A DNA stretch of 9,430 nt, taken from contig JAEDLI010000095.1 in the NCBI GenBank assembly GCA_016295375.1, forward strand, positions 1-9,430, given 5' to 3'. Of the stretch, positions 1-5,354 are shown piece after piece. The DNA is from Fibrobacter sp. GTDB taxonomy: Bacteria > Fibrobacterota > Fibrobacteria > Fibrobacterales > Fibrobacteraceae. How positions within the stretch are numbered: position 1 is the stretch's first letter; each line of letters begins with the position of its first letter. Below the pieces are notes generated by a model that did no database searches, had not been told where the DNA came from, and saw only the letters and a list, made by a program, of their open reading frames with translations. The position numbers and the translations under genes are program-made.

Positions 1-1540
1 GGGTGGCGAACTGCTCGACGAGCTTCGGGTCTTCATCGGCCACGCTGCCGATCTGATAAATCACGCGGTTGATGGCCTTAAAGCGGTTGGCAAGTTCGGT
101 AGAGAACTTTTCGCAATCCTTCCAGCTTAAGCCGGTCGTGGTGATGAGGAACGGTTGCGCGTAAGTACGGCCGTCGCCCTGGACGCCCACGCTCTTGATG
201 GGAAGAAGGCGGCCAGCGATGTTGTTCGCCTTCAGGTAGTCGGCGAGGGACTGACCGGCGGTGTCCTTCACGTCTTCGAATTTCACGAGGTCGTCGGTGA
301 GCTTGCCGTCGCTGCAGAGCAGGCGAACGCCGAGACCCGGACCCGGGAACGGGTGGCGCCACACGAGGTTGTGCGGGATGCCCAGTTCTTCGCCGAGGGC
401 ACGGACTTCGTCCTTGTACAGGTCGGCGAGGGGTTCCAGCACGAGGCCCTTTTCCATGAGGTCCAAAACTTCTTGCACGCGGTTGTGGTGCGTCTTGATC
501 TTGTCGGCGTTCTTGGTGCCGCCGCTTTCGATGGTGTCGGGGTAGATGGTGCCCTGTGCCATCATCCACTGGTTCGGATCCAGGTTGAGCTTTGCCATTT
601 CCTCGTCCTTCACCGTCAGGAATTCCTTACCGATGATGCCGCGCTTGGTTTCGGGTGCAGTCACGCCCTTGAGCTTAGCGAGGAAGTGTTCGCTGGCATC
701 GCGGACCTTGAGGTTGTTCATTCCCTCGGCCTTCAAGAATTCCATAATCTTCTGGGATTCGCCGAGGCGCATCATGCCGTTGTCCACGTGCAGGCCCAAA
801 ACCTTTTCCGGCCCGAGTACGCGGTTCAGGAGCACGAATGCCACGGTGGAATCCACGCCGCCGGACACGAGCAAGAAAACCTTGCGGTCTTTGACCTGTT
901 CCTTGATGCGCTCCGTGATGAGCGGCAGGTAGCTCTTCATGTTCCAAGTCTTCTTGGCACCCGTAAAGTCCACGAAGTTTTCCAGCAGCTTCATGCCGAA
1001 CTTGCTGTGGGTGACTTCGGGGTGGAACTGGATGCCGAAAATCTGGCGCTCGGGACTCTCGCTATCGAAAGCAACGGCTGCGATTTCACAGTCTTTGGTG
1101 CTGGCCACAATCTTGTAGCCCTCGGGGAGCTTCGTGACCTGGTCGCCGTGGCTCATCCACATGGGGCTGGCCTTCGGGAGACCCTTCAGAATCGGGCAGT
1201 TCTCGTCGCCCACAATCAGGTCGGCGATTCCGTATTCCTTCACCTTGCCCGGTTCCACGTGACCGCCCAGCTGCTGGGCGATGAGCTGGTGACCGTAGCA
1301 GATGCCGAGCTTCGGCACCGGGAGGTTCAAAATTTCGGGATTGTATTCCGGTGCGTCCGCGGCGTAAACGCTACTGGGGCCGCCACTGTAGATGATACCC
1401 TTCACGCCTTCGAGCTCGCTGACGGGAGCGGCGGGGGAGTGGATTTCGGTAAACACGCCCAGGCGGCGCACGCGGTTAGCAATCAGGTGGGCGTACTGCC
1501 CGCCAAAGTCCAAAACTGCAATAGTATCGACGTTTTTCAT
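1..1540 (-). CDS. guaA: GMP synthase (glutamine-hydrolysing), 3' end cut off by window
   Basis: Converts XMP to GMP using ATP and glutamine-derived ammonia; cytoplasmic purine synthesis. I translated 513 codons from ATG (complement of 1538-1540) with no stop before the left edge. The N-terminal class I glutamine amidotransferase domain (about residues 5-200) shows the nucleophile motif GICYGHQ with C81, and FHPE with H173 and E175 completing the triad. The ATP-pyrophosphatase P-loop SGGVDST is at 226-232. HPFPGPGLGVR and SVGVQGDGRTY mark the start of the C-terminal dimerisation domain. The usual end, KPPATIEWE, is not reached: INRVIYQIG is followed by SVADEDPKLVEQFAT and continues off the edge. 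The gene therefore seems to be the extended form (probably over 600 residues, against 525 in E. coli), which is inference. It is divergent from the gene at 1655. A 472-codon open frame on the opposite strand (155-1573) is a shadow. Confidence 0.97.
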   Translation of the reverse strand, partial: MKNVDTIAVLDFGGQYAHLIANRVRRLGVFTEIHSPAAPVSELEGVKGIIYSGGPSSVYAADAPEYNPEILNLPVPKLGICYGHQLIAQQLGGHVEPGKVKEYGIADLIVGDENCPILKGLPKASPMWMSHGDQVTKLPEGYKIVASTKDCEIAAVAFDSESPERQIFGIQFHPEVTHSKFGMKLLENFVDFTGAKKTWNMKSYLPLITERIKEQVKDRKVFLLVSGGVDSTVAFVLLNRVLGPEKVLGLHVDNGMMRLGESQKIMEFLKAEGMNNLKVRDASEHFLAKLKGVTAPETKRGIIGKEFLTVKDEEMAKLNLDPNQWMMAQGTIYPDTIESGGTKNADKIKTHHNRVQEVLDLMEKGLVLEPLADLYKDEVRALGEELGIPHNLVWRHPFPGPGLGVRLLCSDGKLTDDLVKFEDVKDTAGQSLADYLKANNIAGRLLPIKSVGVQGDGRTYAQPFLITTTGLSWKDCEKFSTELANRFKAINRVIYQIGSVADEDPKLVEQFAT

Positions 1541-1547
1541 AAATATG
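1541..1547 (-). promoter_or_regulatory. Candidate -10-like box touching the guaA start
   Basis: Read on the minus strand, CATATTT runs directly into the guaA ATG. It resembles boxes next to the starts at 1655, 3574 and 3843. If it is a -10 element, the transcript would start inside or after this ATG, so it may instead be only A/T-rich start context. No convincing -35 was found at normal spacing: the TTGAAA-like hexamer on the minus strand near 1590-1596 is about 40 bp too far upstream. Confidence 0.25.
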
Positions 1548-1583
1548 TTCAGGTTACAGGTTTTAGGTTGTAGGCCTGTAGGT
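1548..1583. repeat. Degenerate 7-bp tandem repeat (AGGT core)
   Basis: An AGGT or AGG core recurs at 1551, 1558, 1565, 1572 and 1580, giving spacings of 7, 7, 7 and 8 bp. Units read TTCAGGT, TACAGGT, TTTAGGT, TGTAGGC. It lies just upstream of guaA in the 114-bp divergent gap. The units are imperfect, so this is the weakest of the four heptamer arrays in the window. Confidence 0.6.
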
Positions 1584-1628
1584 CCGTTCTTTTCAACTAA
1601 AATTTAGAAAATATATATTTAGGTCATT

Positions 1629-1658
1629 ATGAGATTATATATATTTAGGTCATTATGA
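1629..1658 (+). CDS. Possible 9-codon leader ORF created by the duplication
   Basis: The ATG in the first repeat copy opens a frame encoding MRLYIFRSL, ending at TGA 1656-1658. That stop overlaps the downstream ATG (1655-1657) as ATGA, the usual arrangement for translational coupling. Because 26 is not a multiple of three, this ATG is out of frame with the downstream gene. No strong ribosome-binding site is visible before either ATG (only AGG about 7 bases upstream of each). Whether it is translated is unknown; it may be an accident of the duplication. Confidence 0.3.
   Translation: MRLYIFRSL
1639..1647 (+). promoter_or_regulatory. Candidate -10-like box before the gene at 1655
   Basis: ATATATTTA ends 7 bases before ATG 1655. 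An identical box lies 26 bp upstream (1613-1621) in the first copy of the tandem duplication. It matches the TATATTTA box before the prenyltransferase gene. If functional, the duplication provides two promoters, one giving an almost leaderless message and the other a message that includes the 9-codon leader frame. This is inferred from position and similarity only. Confidence 0.3.
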
Positions 1659-2659
1659 GATTAGCTTACTTTGCTCCCCTTGCTTTTGCGGTGGCTGCCC
1701 TGGCAGCCGATGAAGGAAATAATCCTGCCTCTGACACCCTGTTTGTTCGAGTGGACTCCGAACCCATCGCGGCAGATAATGCCCCTGTGGCCGATTCCGT
1801 GGCTCCTGTAGCTCAAACAGTTCCTGTTCAGGATACTGTTTTGCAGGACACTGCCGCTGTAGTTCCCGACACGGCCAAGGTTGAGGTAGCTCCTGTTGCA
1901 AAGGAAGAAGCAGCGCCTGTGGATACGGTTCAGACTCGTCCACAAGTACAGGTTTCTATAGGCTCACTTTTGGCGGCACAAGCCCAAAAGACCGATGCAA
2001 AGGAAGCTCGCGAAAGGAACAGTTTTTTCTTGACCTTTGGACTGGGACTCCGCTATGCCGACTTGTCCTTCAAGGAATACGTTCGGACCAAGGACCCTAA
2101 TCAAGACGGTGTCTGGATTATCGGTGACAAGGGAAATTCTATCCGCAAGGAATATTCCGGATATGGTCCGGATATTTCGATGAAGCTCGGAACCCTTGTG
2201 TCCAACAGGTTGGCCCTCTTTTTCAATGCGTCCCTTTCTGCCGTATCTTCGGGGGATTTCAAGGTGAGACATTACAGCAACGGTCGTCAGATGATCCGTG
2301 CTGATTACGAGATGGATGCACTCCGTTTTGCACTGGGTGCGGGAACGAACTTTTTCCTTTCTACAGATACCAACAGCGTCATGCACGGGGTCTTTGTAGG
2401 TGCAGGTGTGGGAATCGTATTTGAAGCGGCCGGAACTGACACGGAATACGATTACTATGACAGCTATGAGGAAGATTTTGAGATTGCCGAAACCGGCATG
2501 GTCATGTCTGTTGAATTTGGCAAGCTATGGAGAGTTGCTCCTCAATGGAGTGTTGGAATTTCTGCCAACGCTACCATGGACGGTTTGTTCTTTAACGGAG
2601 GAGCTGCAACGTCCAAGTCCTGGACAGCGGGCCTGAGCTTTGTGGTCGTCCGTTATTGA
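1655..2659 (+). CDS. Secreted probable outer-membrane beta-barrel protein, unknown function
   Basis: I do not recognise a specific family. The 334-residue product begins with a hydrophobic signal peptide (about residues 1-18, FAVAALA, cut near AA/DE). A low-complexity spacer of about 70-80 residues follows, rich in Val, Pro, Ala, Asp and Thr with recurring DT and APV pieces, like a flexible periplasmic linker. From about residue 122 to the end the sequence alternates hydrophobic and polar residues with many Gly and aromatics (FFLTFGLGLRYADL, FALGAGTNFFLS, GVFVGAGVGIVFEA) and ends in VVVRY. That pattern and the aromatic last residue suit a small barrel of 8-10 strands. A DPNQDG segment and an acidic tyrosine-rich segment (TEYDYYDSYEEDFE) probably form loops. 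The start is the second of two ATGs in a 26-bp duplication; only this one is in frame. The gene is convergent with the prenyltransferase gene, 18 bp away. Confidence 0.85.
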   Translation: MRLAYFAPLAFAVAALAADEGNNPASDTLFVRVDSEPIAADNAPVADSVAPVAQTVPVQDTVLQDTAAVVPDTAKVEVAPVAKEEAAPVDTVQTRPQVQVSIGSLLAAQAQKTDAKEARERNSFFLTFGLGLRYADLSFKEYVRTKDPNQDGVWIIGDKGNSIRKEYSGYGPDISMKLGTLVSNRLALFFNASLSAVSSGDFKVRHYSNGRQMIRADYEMDALRFALGAGTNFFLSTDTNSVMHGVFVGAGVGIVFEAAGTDTEYDYYDSYEEDFEIAETGMVMSVEFGKLWRVAPQWSVGISANATMDGLFFNGGAATSKSWTAGLSFVVVRY

Positions 2660-2677
2660 TAAACAGTTTGTCATAAC

Positions 2678-3574
2678 CTAGAAACTGCAGACAAGTAGGG
2701 CTACAAGGCCTGCGAACATGGCGACCTTTACAAGTTTTTGAGCCCGCCGGTAGTTCTTTTTATGGGCAAAAACAATGATGGCGGCAAAAGTCGGTGTGAG
2801 AACGGCTGCCGTAATAATAAGGAACAAGGTTGGATAGAAACCTTGCACCACAGGAAGCGGGAGCAACGCCCAGCAAAAAATGCAGATGAAGCCTGCGAGA
2901 CGCCTTGCGGTAGGGGCTCCGGCAATCAGCGGGAAGGTCATGATGCCGGCCTTCAGGTCTCCAATTTCGTCTTCCAGGTCCTTGTAGATTTCCCGCGCCG
3001 TCGTCAGCAGAAAGGCGAACATCATGGCGGGGTACAGAAAACCGATTTTGTCGGTAGGGGTCCACATCAGGTCTTCGGTTTCCGGGATTCCGGTTGGGTA
3101 GAACAGGCATAGGATTAAGGGAGTCGCGCACAGGAGGGCGACGGTCATGTTCTTGAGCAGCGGGATGTGCTTGATTTTTTTGTTGTAGGCGATGAGTAGC
3201 GCGTCCAGCAGTAGAAAGAAGATGGCCGACGTGAATCCCGTCTTTGTAATAAGACTGTCGGCAATGCCGCAAAGAAGTGAAAGAATTAGAAGTGCGACCC
3301 ATACCTTTTGGGCGGCGGAAACTGAAATTTTTCCGCTTACAAGGGGGCGCTCCGGACGGTTCAGTTTGTCTGTTTCCAGGTCCCAGATGTCATTCTGGAT
3401 GTTGGCAAACCCGATGGCGAAGGCAAAGCCTAGGGCCTGTAAAATCAAGGTCAACCAGCTGATGTTCATTTCCTGTAGGGGCAATACTCCAAGCAGGTAG
3501 TAACCGATGGCAAGCGTCACTATGGCGATGACGACATTCACCGGTCGAATCATTTTGAATAGGGCGAAGAGCAT
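2678..3574 (-). CDS. UbiA-family prenyltransferase, digeranylgeranylglyceryl phosphate synthase-like
   Basis: Integral-membrane enzyme of the UbiA superfamily, which transfers a polyprenyl chain from its diphosphate to an acceptor. The 298 residues are mostly hydrophobic with about 8-9 membrane segments. Both Mg/diphosphate motifs are present: NDIWDLETDKLNRPERP at 61-77 and REIYKDLEDEIGD at 194-206. The REIxKDxED form of the second motif is typical of the branch containing archaeal digeranylgeranylglyceryl phosphate synthase and its homologues in FCB bacteria, rather than UbiA or MenA. Substrate is not decided by this. The start at 3574 is preferred because a TATATTTA box lies just upstream. 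An internal ATG (residue 8, MIRPVNVV) matches where many family members begin and is a real alternative. It is divergent from the seven-gene operon and convergent with the gene at 1655. No terminator is visible at its end. Confidence 0.9.
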   Translation of the reverse strand: MLFALFKMIRPVNVVIAIVTLAIGYYLLGVLPLQEMNISWLTLILQALGFAFAIGFANIQNDIWDLETDKLNRPERPLVSGKISVSAAQKVWVALLILSLLCGIADSLITKTGFTSAIFFLLLDALLIAYNKKIKHIPLLKNMTVALLCATPLILCLFYPTGIPETEDLMWTPTDKIGFLYPAMMFAFLLTTAREIYKDLEDEIGDLKAGIMTFPLIAGAPTARRLAGFICIFCWALLPLPVVQGFYPTLFLIITAAVLTPTFAAIIVFAHKKNYRRAQKLVKVAMFAGLVALLVCSF

Positions 3575-3578
3575 GGTG

Positions 3579-3586
3579 TAAATATA
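3579..3586 (-). promoter_or_regulatory. Candidate -10-like box before the prenyltransferase gene
   Basis: On the minus strand the sequence reads ACTATATTTACACC followed by ATG at 3574. The box is 4 bases from the start codon, nearly the same as ACTATCTTTACCCT before the start at 3843 on the other strand. If it is a -10 element, the message is leaderless or nearly so. It also overlaps the first unit of the heptamer array at 3583. Confidence 0.35.
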
Positions 3587-3638
3587 GTTATGAGTTGTGA
3601 GTTATGAGCAATGTGCAATATACAATGTGCAATGTGGA
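3583..3638. repeat. Eight-unit degenerate 7-bp tandem repeat (ATGAGTT / ATGTGCA)
   Basis: Eight consecutive heptamers in strict register: TATAGTT, ATGAGTT, GTGAGTT, ATGAGCA, ATGTGCA, ATATACA, ATGTGCA, ATGTGGA. Neighbouring units differ by one to three bases and the consensus drifts along the array, as expected from repeated slippage plus point mutation. It begins about 9 bases upstream of the prenyltransferase start. Confidence 0.85.
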
Positions 3639-3679
3639 ACTTAGAAATTAGATAATCCCCCATACCTTGTTCCTCACAC

Positions 3680-3764
3680 CCCAAAGGTGCAAAGCGCCTA
3701 AACGATACTTGGCAACTAGAATTGCGATGCAATTCGTTGCCCTAGTAGAGTTATGCCCTTTGGG
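3680..3764 (+). other. Nested inverted repeats, possible structured RNA or palindromic element
   Basis: Central hairpin: GGCAAC (3711-3716), two-base bulge TA, GAATTGC (3719-3725), loop GAT, GCAATTC (3729-3735), GTTGCC (3736-3741), giving 13 paired bases. Outside it CCCAAAGG (3680-3687) is complementary to CCTTTGGG (3757-3764). A competing local stem pairs AGGTGC (3685-3690) with GCGCCT (3694-3699) around AAA and needs one G-U pair, so it would form only in plus-strand RNA. The long gap in the outer stem makes the whole fold uncertain, but the central hairpin is clear. There is no T-run, so it is not a standard terminator. It could be a REP-like repeat, a small RNA, or a leader structure for the operon at 3843. 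No known RNA family was recognised. Confidence 0.5.
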
Positions 3765-3766
3765 TA

Positions 3767-3791
3767 GACCTCAAAGCGAAGCGACCTCAAA
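3767..3791. repeat. Short direct repeat GACCTCAAA, two copies
   Basis: GACCTCAAA occurs at 3767-3775 and 3783-3791, start to start 16 bp, separated by GCGAAGC. It lies between the hairpin and the next heptamer array. It may be part of a dispersed intergenic element or chance; no other copy was seen in the window. Confidence 0.4.
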
Positions 3792-3831
3792 CCCCTAACC
3801 CCTAGCCCCTAGATCCTAGTCCCTAATTACT
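3790..3831. repeat. Six-unit degenerate 7-bp tandem repeat (AACCCCT / AGTCCCT)
   Basis: Six consecutive heptamers in strict register: AACCCCT, AACCCCT, AGCCCCT, AGATCCT, AGTCCCT, AATTACT. The array stops 11 bases before ATG 3843, mirroring the array at 3583-3638 next to the opposite start. The two arrays bracket the hairpin-containing core of the gap. Confidence 0.85.
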
Positions 3832-3838
3832 ATCTTTA
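3831..3838 (+). promoter_or_regulatory. Candidate -10-like box before the seven-gene operon
   Basis: The sequence ACTATCTTTACCCT immediately precedes ATG 3843; TATCTTTA is 4 bases from the start codon. It matches the prenyltransferase box in sequence and spacing. There is no Shine-Dalgarno sequence between it and the ATG, consistent with a leaderless message but not proof of one. Confidence 0.35.
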
Positions 3839-3842
3839 CCCT

Positions 3843-4118
3843 ATGCCGTTTTTTACCAAGAGCAACCTTGAGGACCTTCGGGCCGAAGCCGACCAACTCT
3901 CTATTTGCGTGGAGCATTTTCTCTATGCCTCGGAACGTGTAGTCGAAGGGGACTACAAGACCAAGGGCTTTTACGACAACTGTATCGAAAAGTGCAACGG
4001 ACGGCTCAAGGCAATTCATTTTCTGATGGAGTCCATCCGGCAGAATCGGCCTGTAACCGAAGAGGAACTGGAAGAATCGCTCCCCGCTTTTCTAAATTCC
4101 AAGAAAGATGCTAAATAA
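3843..4118 (+). CDS. Small conserved-looking cytoplasmic protein, unknown function
   Basis: I do not recognise this 91-residue product. It has no signal peptide and no membrane segment. It is charged and probably helical, with an acidic C-terminal part (TEEELEESLPAF) and two cysteines in the middle (SICVEHF, NCIEKCNGR adds a third). The region KTKGFYDNCIEKCNGRLKAIHFLMESIRQNRPVTEEEL suggests two helices joined by a turn. It is the first gene of the operon, and its last 11 bases overlap the rsgA start, which implies translational coupling and a possible link to RsgA or ribosome assembly; that link is inference. The start is taken at the first ATG, right after the box at 3831. Codon use looks like its neighbours. 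Confidence 0.75.
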   Translation: MPFFTKSNLEDLRAEADQLSICVEHFLYASERVVEGDYKTKGFYDNCIEKCNGRLKAIHFLMESIRQNRPVTEEELEESLPAFLNSKKDAK

Positions 4119-5340
4119 CGAATTCGATGACGAACCGGAACCGCTTCGGCGTGTAAGGCCCACCCGTCGGGACCATCGCAGCCGCCGTATCGACGTGATG
4201 CGGGAGATGGAGTCGGGCGTGGTAGATGAACGCCCCGTCAAAGAACGTTTCAGTCGCGAATTCAAGAATCCCCGCATCAAGAAAATCAAGGACCCGCTGG
4301 AAAAGATAGACGAAAAGGACTGCGTCGAAGGCCTGGTGGTAGAAGTCCACCGCCGCACCTGCGAAGTGCGATTGAAGCCTTCGGCTTCAAATTCAGATTT
4401 CGGAATTCAGAATACAGAATTATTAACTCCGAACTCCGAACTCCGAACTCCGAATTTAATTGTTACTGCCATGTACCGTGCCACCACATCAAAGGCTTTA
4501 GGGGAATTCCCTGCCGTAGGGGACCGCGTGTTGCTTGGCCAGGTGAACGAAGACGAAGATACCGGCGAGGGGGTAGGCTCCCAGAAGTACTGCGTGGTGC
4601 GTGTTCTTCCGCGAAAAAGCGAACTCAAGCGCCCGGGCCCCCGCGACAGCTTTAGGCGTAAGCTCACCCTGGCGGCAAATATCGACCAGGTGGTGATTGT
4701 GGCCAGCGTGGCCCAGCCGGAATTCAACTACGGCTTTATGGACCGATTCCTTTTGGCGGCAAACTTAAACAACCTGCCTTTTGTGCTGGTGCTGACCAAG
4801 ATGGACCTGCTCCCCAATGGCGAGGCAGACTTGACCGACGATATCCGGGACTTCATGACCATCGTGGACAAGGTGATTCCGGTAAGCGTCAGGACCGGCG
4901 AAGGTCTGGACAGGTTACGCGAGGAGCTGCAAGACAAGTCTTCGGTATTTAGCGGCCAGAGCGGTGTAGGTAAATCTACGCTGGTGAACGCACTGGTGCC
5001 TGGTGCTGAGCTGGAAACGGGGGCGGTTCGGGAGCGGGACGGCAAGGGCCGGCATACCACAACATCTTCGAGCCTGTTCGATTTTCCTGGCGGGGGTTAC
5101 GTCATCGATACGCCGGGTATTCGGAGTATCGGCCTTTCTAACGGCGAAGACGACATGGACGGCGAAACTCTGGCAAAGATTTTTCCGGGTTTTTTCGAAG
5201 GCGACCTGTTCACCTGCAAGTACAGCAACTGCCTGCACCTAAAGGAGCCGGGCTGTTCTGTGCGGGCGGCCGTAGAGTCGGGAAAGCTTTCCTGGGCACG
5301 TTACGCCAGTTATTTGAGAATCCTGAATTCAAGAAACTAG
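4108..5340 (+). CDS. rsgA: Ribosome small-subunit-dependent GTPase A
   Basis: Circularly permuted GTPase that checks late 30S ribosome assembly and releases factors on GTP hydrolysis. Order of motifs: OB-fold (about residues 70-150, EGLVVEVHRRTCEVRL ... FPAVGDRVLL); G4 TKMD at 230-233; P-loop GQSGVGKST at 283-291; a KGRHTTTSS switch segment; G3 DTPG at 334-337; and the zinc ligands C370, C375, H377, C383 in CKYSNCLHLKEPGC. All key residues are present. At 410 residues it is longer than the usual 300-350 for two reasons: a basic N-terminal tail of about 65 residues (RRVRPTRRDHRSRR), also seen in shorter form in E. coli RsgA, and an insertion of about 25 residues in the OB-fold made of repeat DNA (residues 95-118). 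The start ATG lies inside the previous gene (11-bp overlap) with only a weak AAGAAAG upstream. Confidence 0.96.
   Translation: MLNNEFDDEPEPLRRVRPTRRDHRSRRIDVMREMESGVVDERPVKERFSREFKNPRIKKIKDPLEKIDEKDCVEGLVVEVHRRTCEVRLKPSASNSDFGIQNTELLTPNSELRTPNLIVTAMYRATTSKALGEFPAVGDRVLLGQVNEDEDTGEGVGSQKYCVVRVLPRKSELKRPGPRDSFRRKLTLAANIDQVVIVASVAQPEFNYGFMDRFLLAANLNNLPFVLVLTKMDLLPNGEADLTDDIRDFMTIVDKVIPVSVRTGEGLDRLREELQDKSSVFSGQSGVGKSTLVNALVPGAELETGAVRERDGKGRHTTTSSSLFDFPGGGYVIDTPGIRSIGLSNGEDDMDGETLAKIFPGFFEGDLFTCKYSNCLHLKEPGCSVRAAVESGKLSWARYASYLRILNSRN
4372..4390 (+). repeat. Perfect 8-bp-stem inverted repeat inside rsgA
   Basis: TTGAAGCC, loop TTC, GGCTTCAA: a perfect hairpin encoding part of LKPSASN. It directly abuts, and shares one base with, the heptamer array that starts at 4390, so it may be part of the same inserted element or the site that promoted slippage. 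Confidence 0.7.
4390..4459 (+). repeat. Ten-unit 7-bp tandem repeat inside the rsgA OB-fold
   Basis: Ten contiguous heptamers in perfect register: AATTCAG, ATTTCGG, AATTCAG, AATACAG, AATTATT, then AACTCCG four times, then AATTTAA. Three heptamers equal seven codons, so the protein repeats every seven residues: NSDFGIQ (95-101), NTELLTP (102-108), NSELRTP (109-115), NLI. The four exact AACTCCG copies indicate recent expansion. It is the same kind of repeat as the intergenic arrays but lies in coding sequence. Confidence 0.95.
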
Positions 5341-5354
5341 GGAGTGCGGGTTAG

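Larger units (their letters stand above)
1611..1662 (+). repeat. Perfect 26-bp tandem duplication across a start codon
   Basis: Bases 1611-1636 and 1637-1662 are identical, with no mismatch and no spacer. Each copy holds an A/T-rich box (ATATATATTTAGG) followed by CATTATGAGATT, so the promoter-proximal box, the translation start region and the first codons are all copied. The second copy carries the start used by the gene at 1655. The lack of divergence suggests a recent slippage or duplication event, or selection to keep it. Confidence 0.95.

Noticed and set aside
155..1573. 472-codon open frame on the plus strand, antisense to guaA
   Set aside because: The opposite strand encodes a full-motif GMP synthase. 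The plus frame is rich in Val, His, Ala and Leu as expected from reading a GC-rich third-position gene backwards, and shows no domain.
2664..2687. Inverted repeat CAGTTT ... AAACTG between the convergent genes as a shared terminator
   Set aside because: Only 6 bp of stem with a 12-base loop, A/T-rich and without a T-run on either strand; too weak to call.
3550..3732. 60-codon minus-strand frame covering the gap before the prenyltransferase gene
   Set aside because: It runs through the heptamer array and hairpin and overlaps the prenyltransferase start in another frame. The peptide repeats (HIAHCILHIAH) only reflect the 7-bp repeat.
3583..3831. CRISPR array or phase-variable simple repeat
   Set aside because: The 7-bp units are contiguous, with no spacers and no cas genes nearby, so it is not CRISPR. 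The two arrays have different units and lie outside coding sequence, so classic frame-switch phase variation does not apply here.
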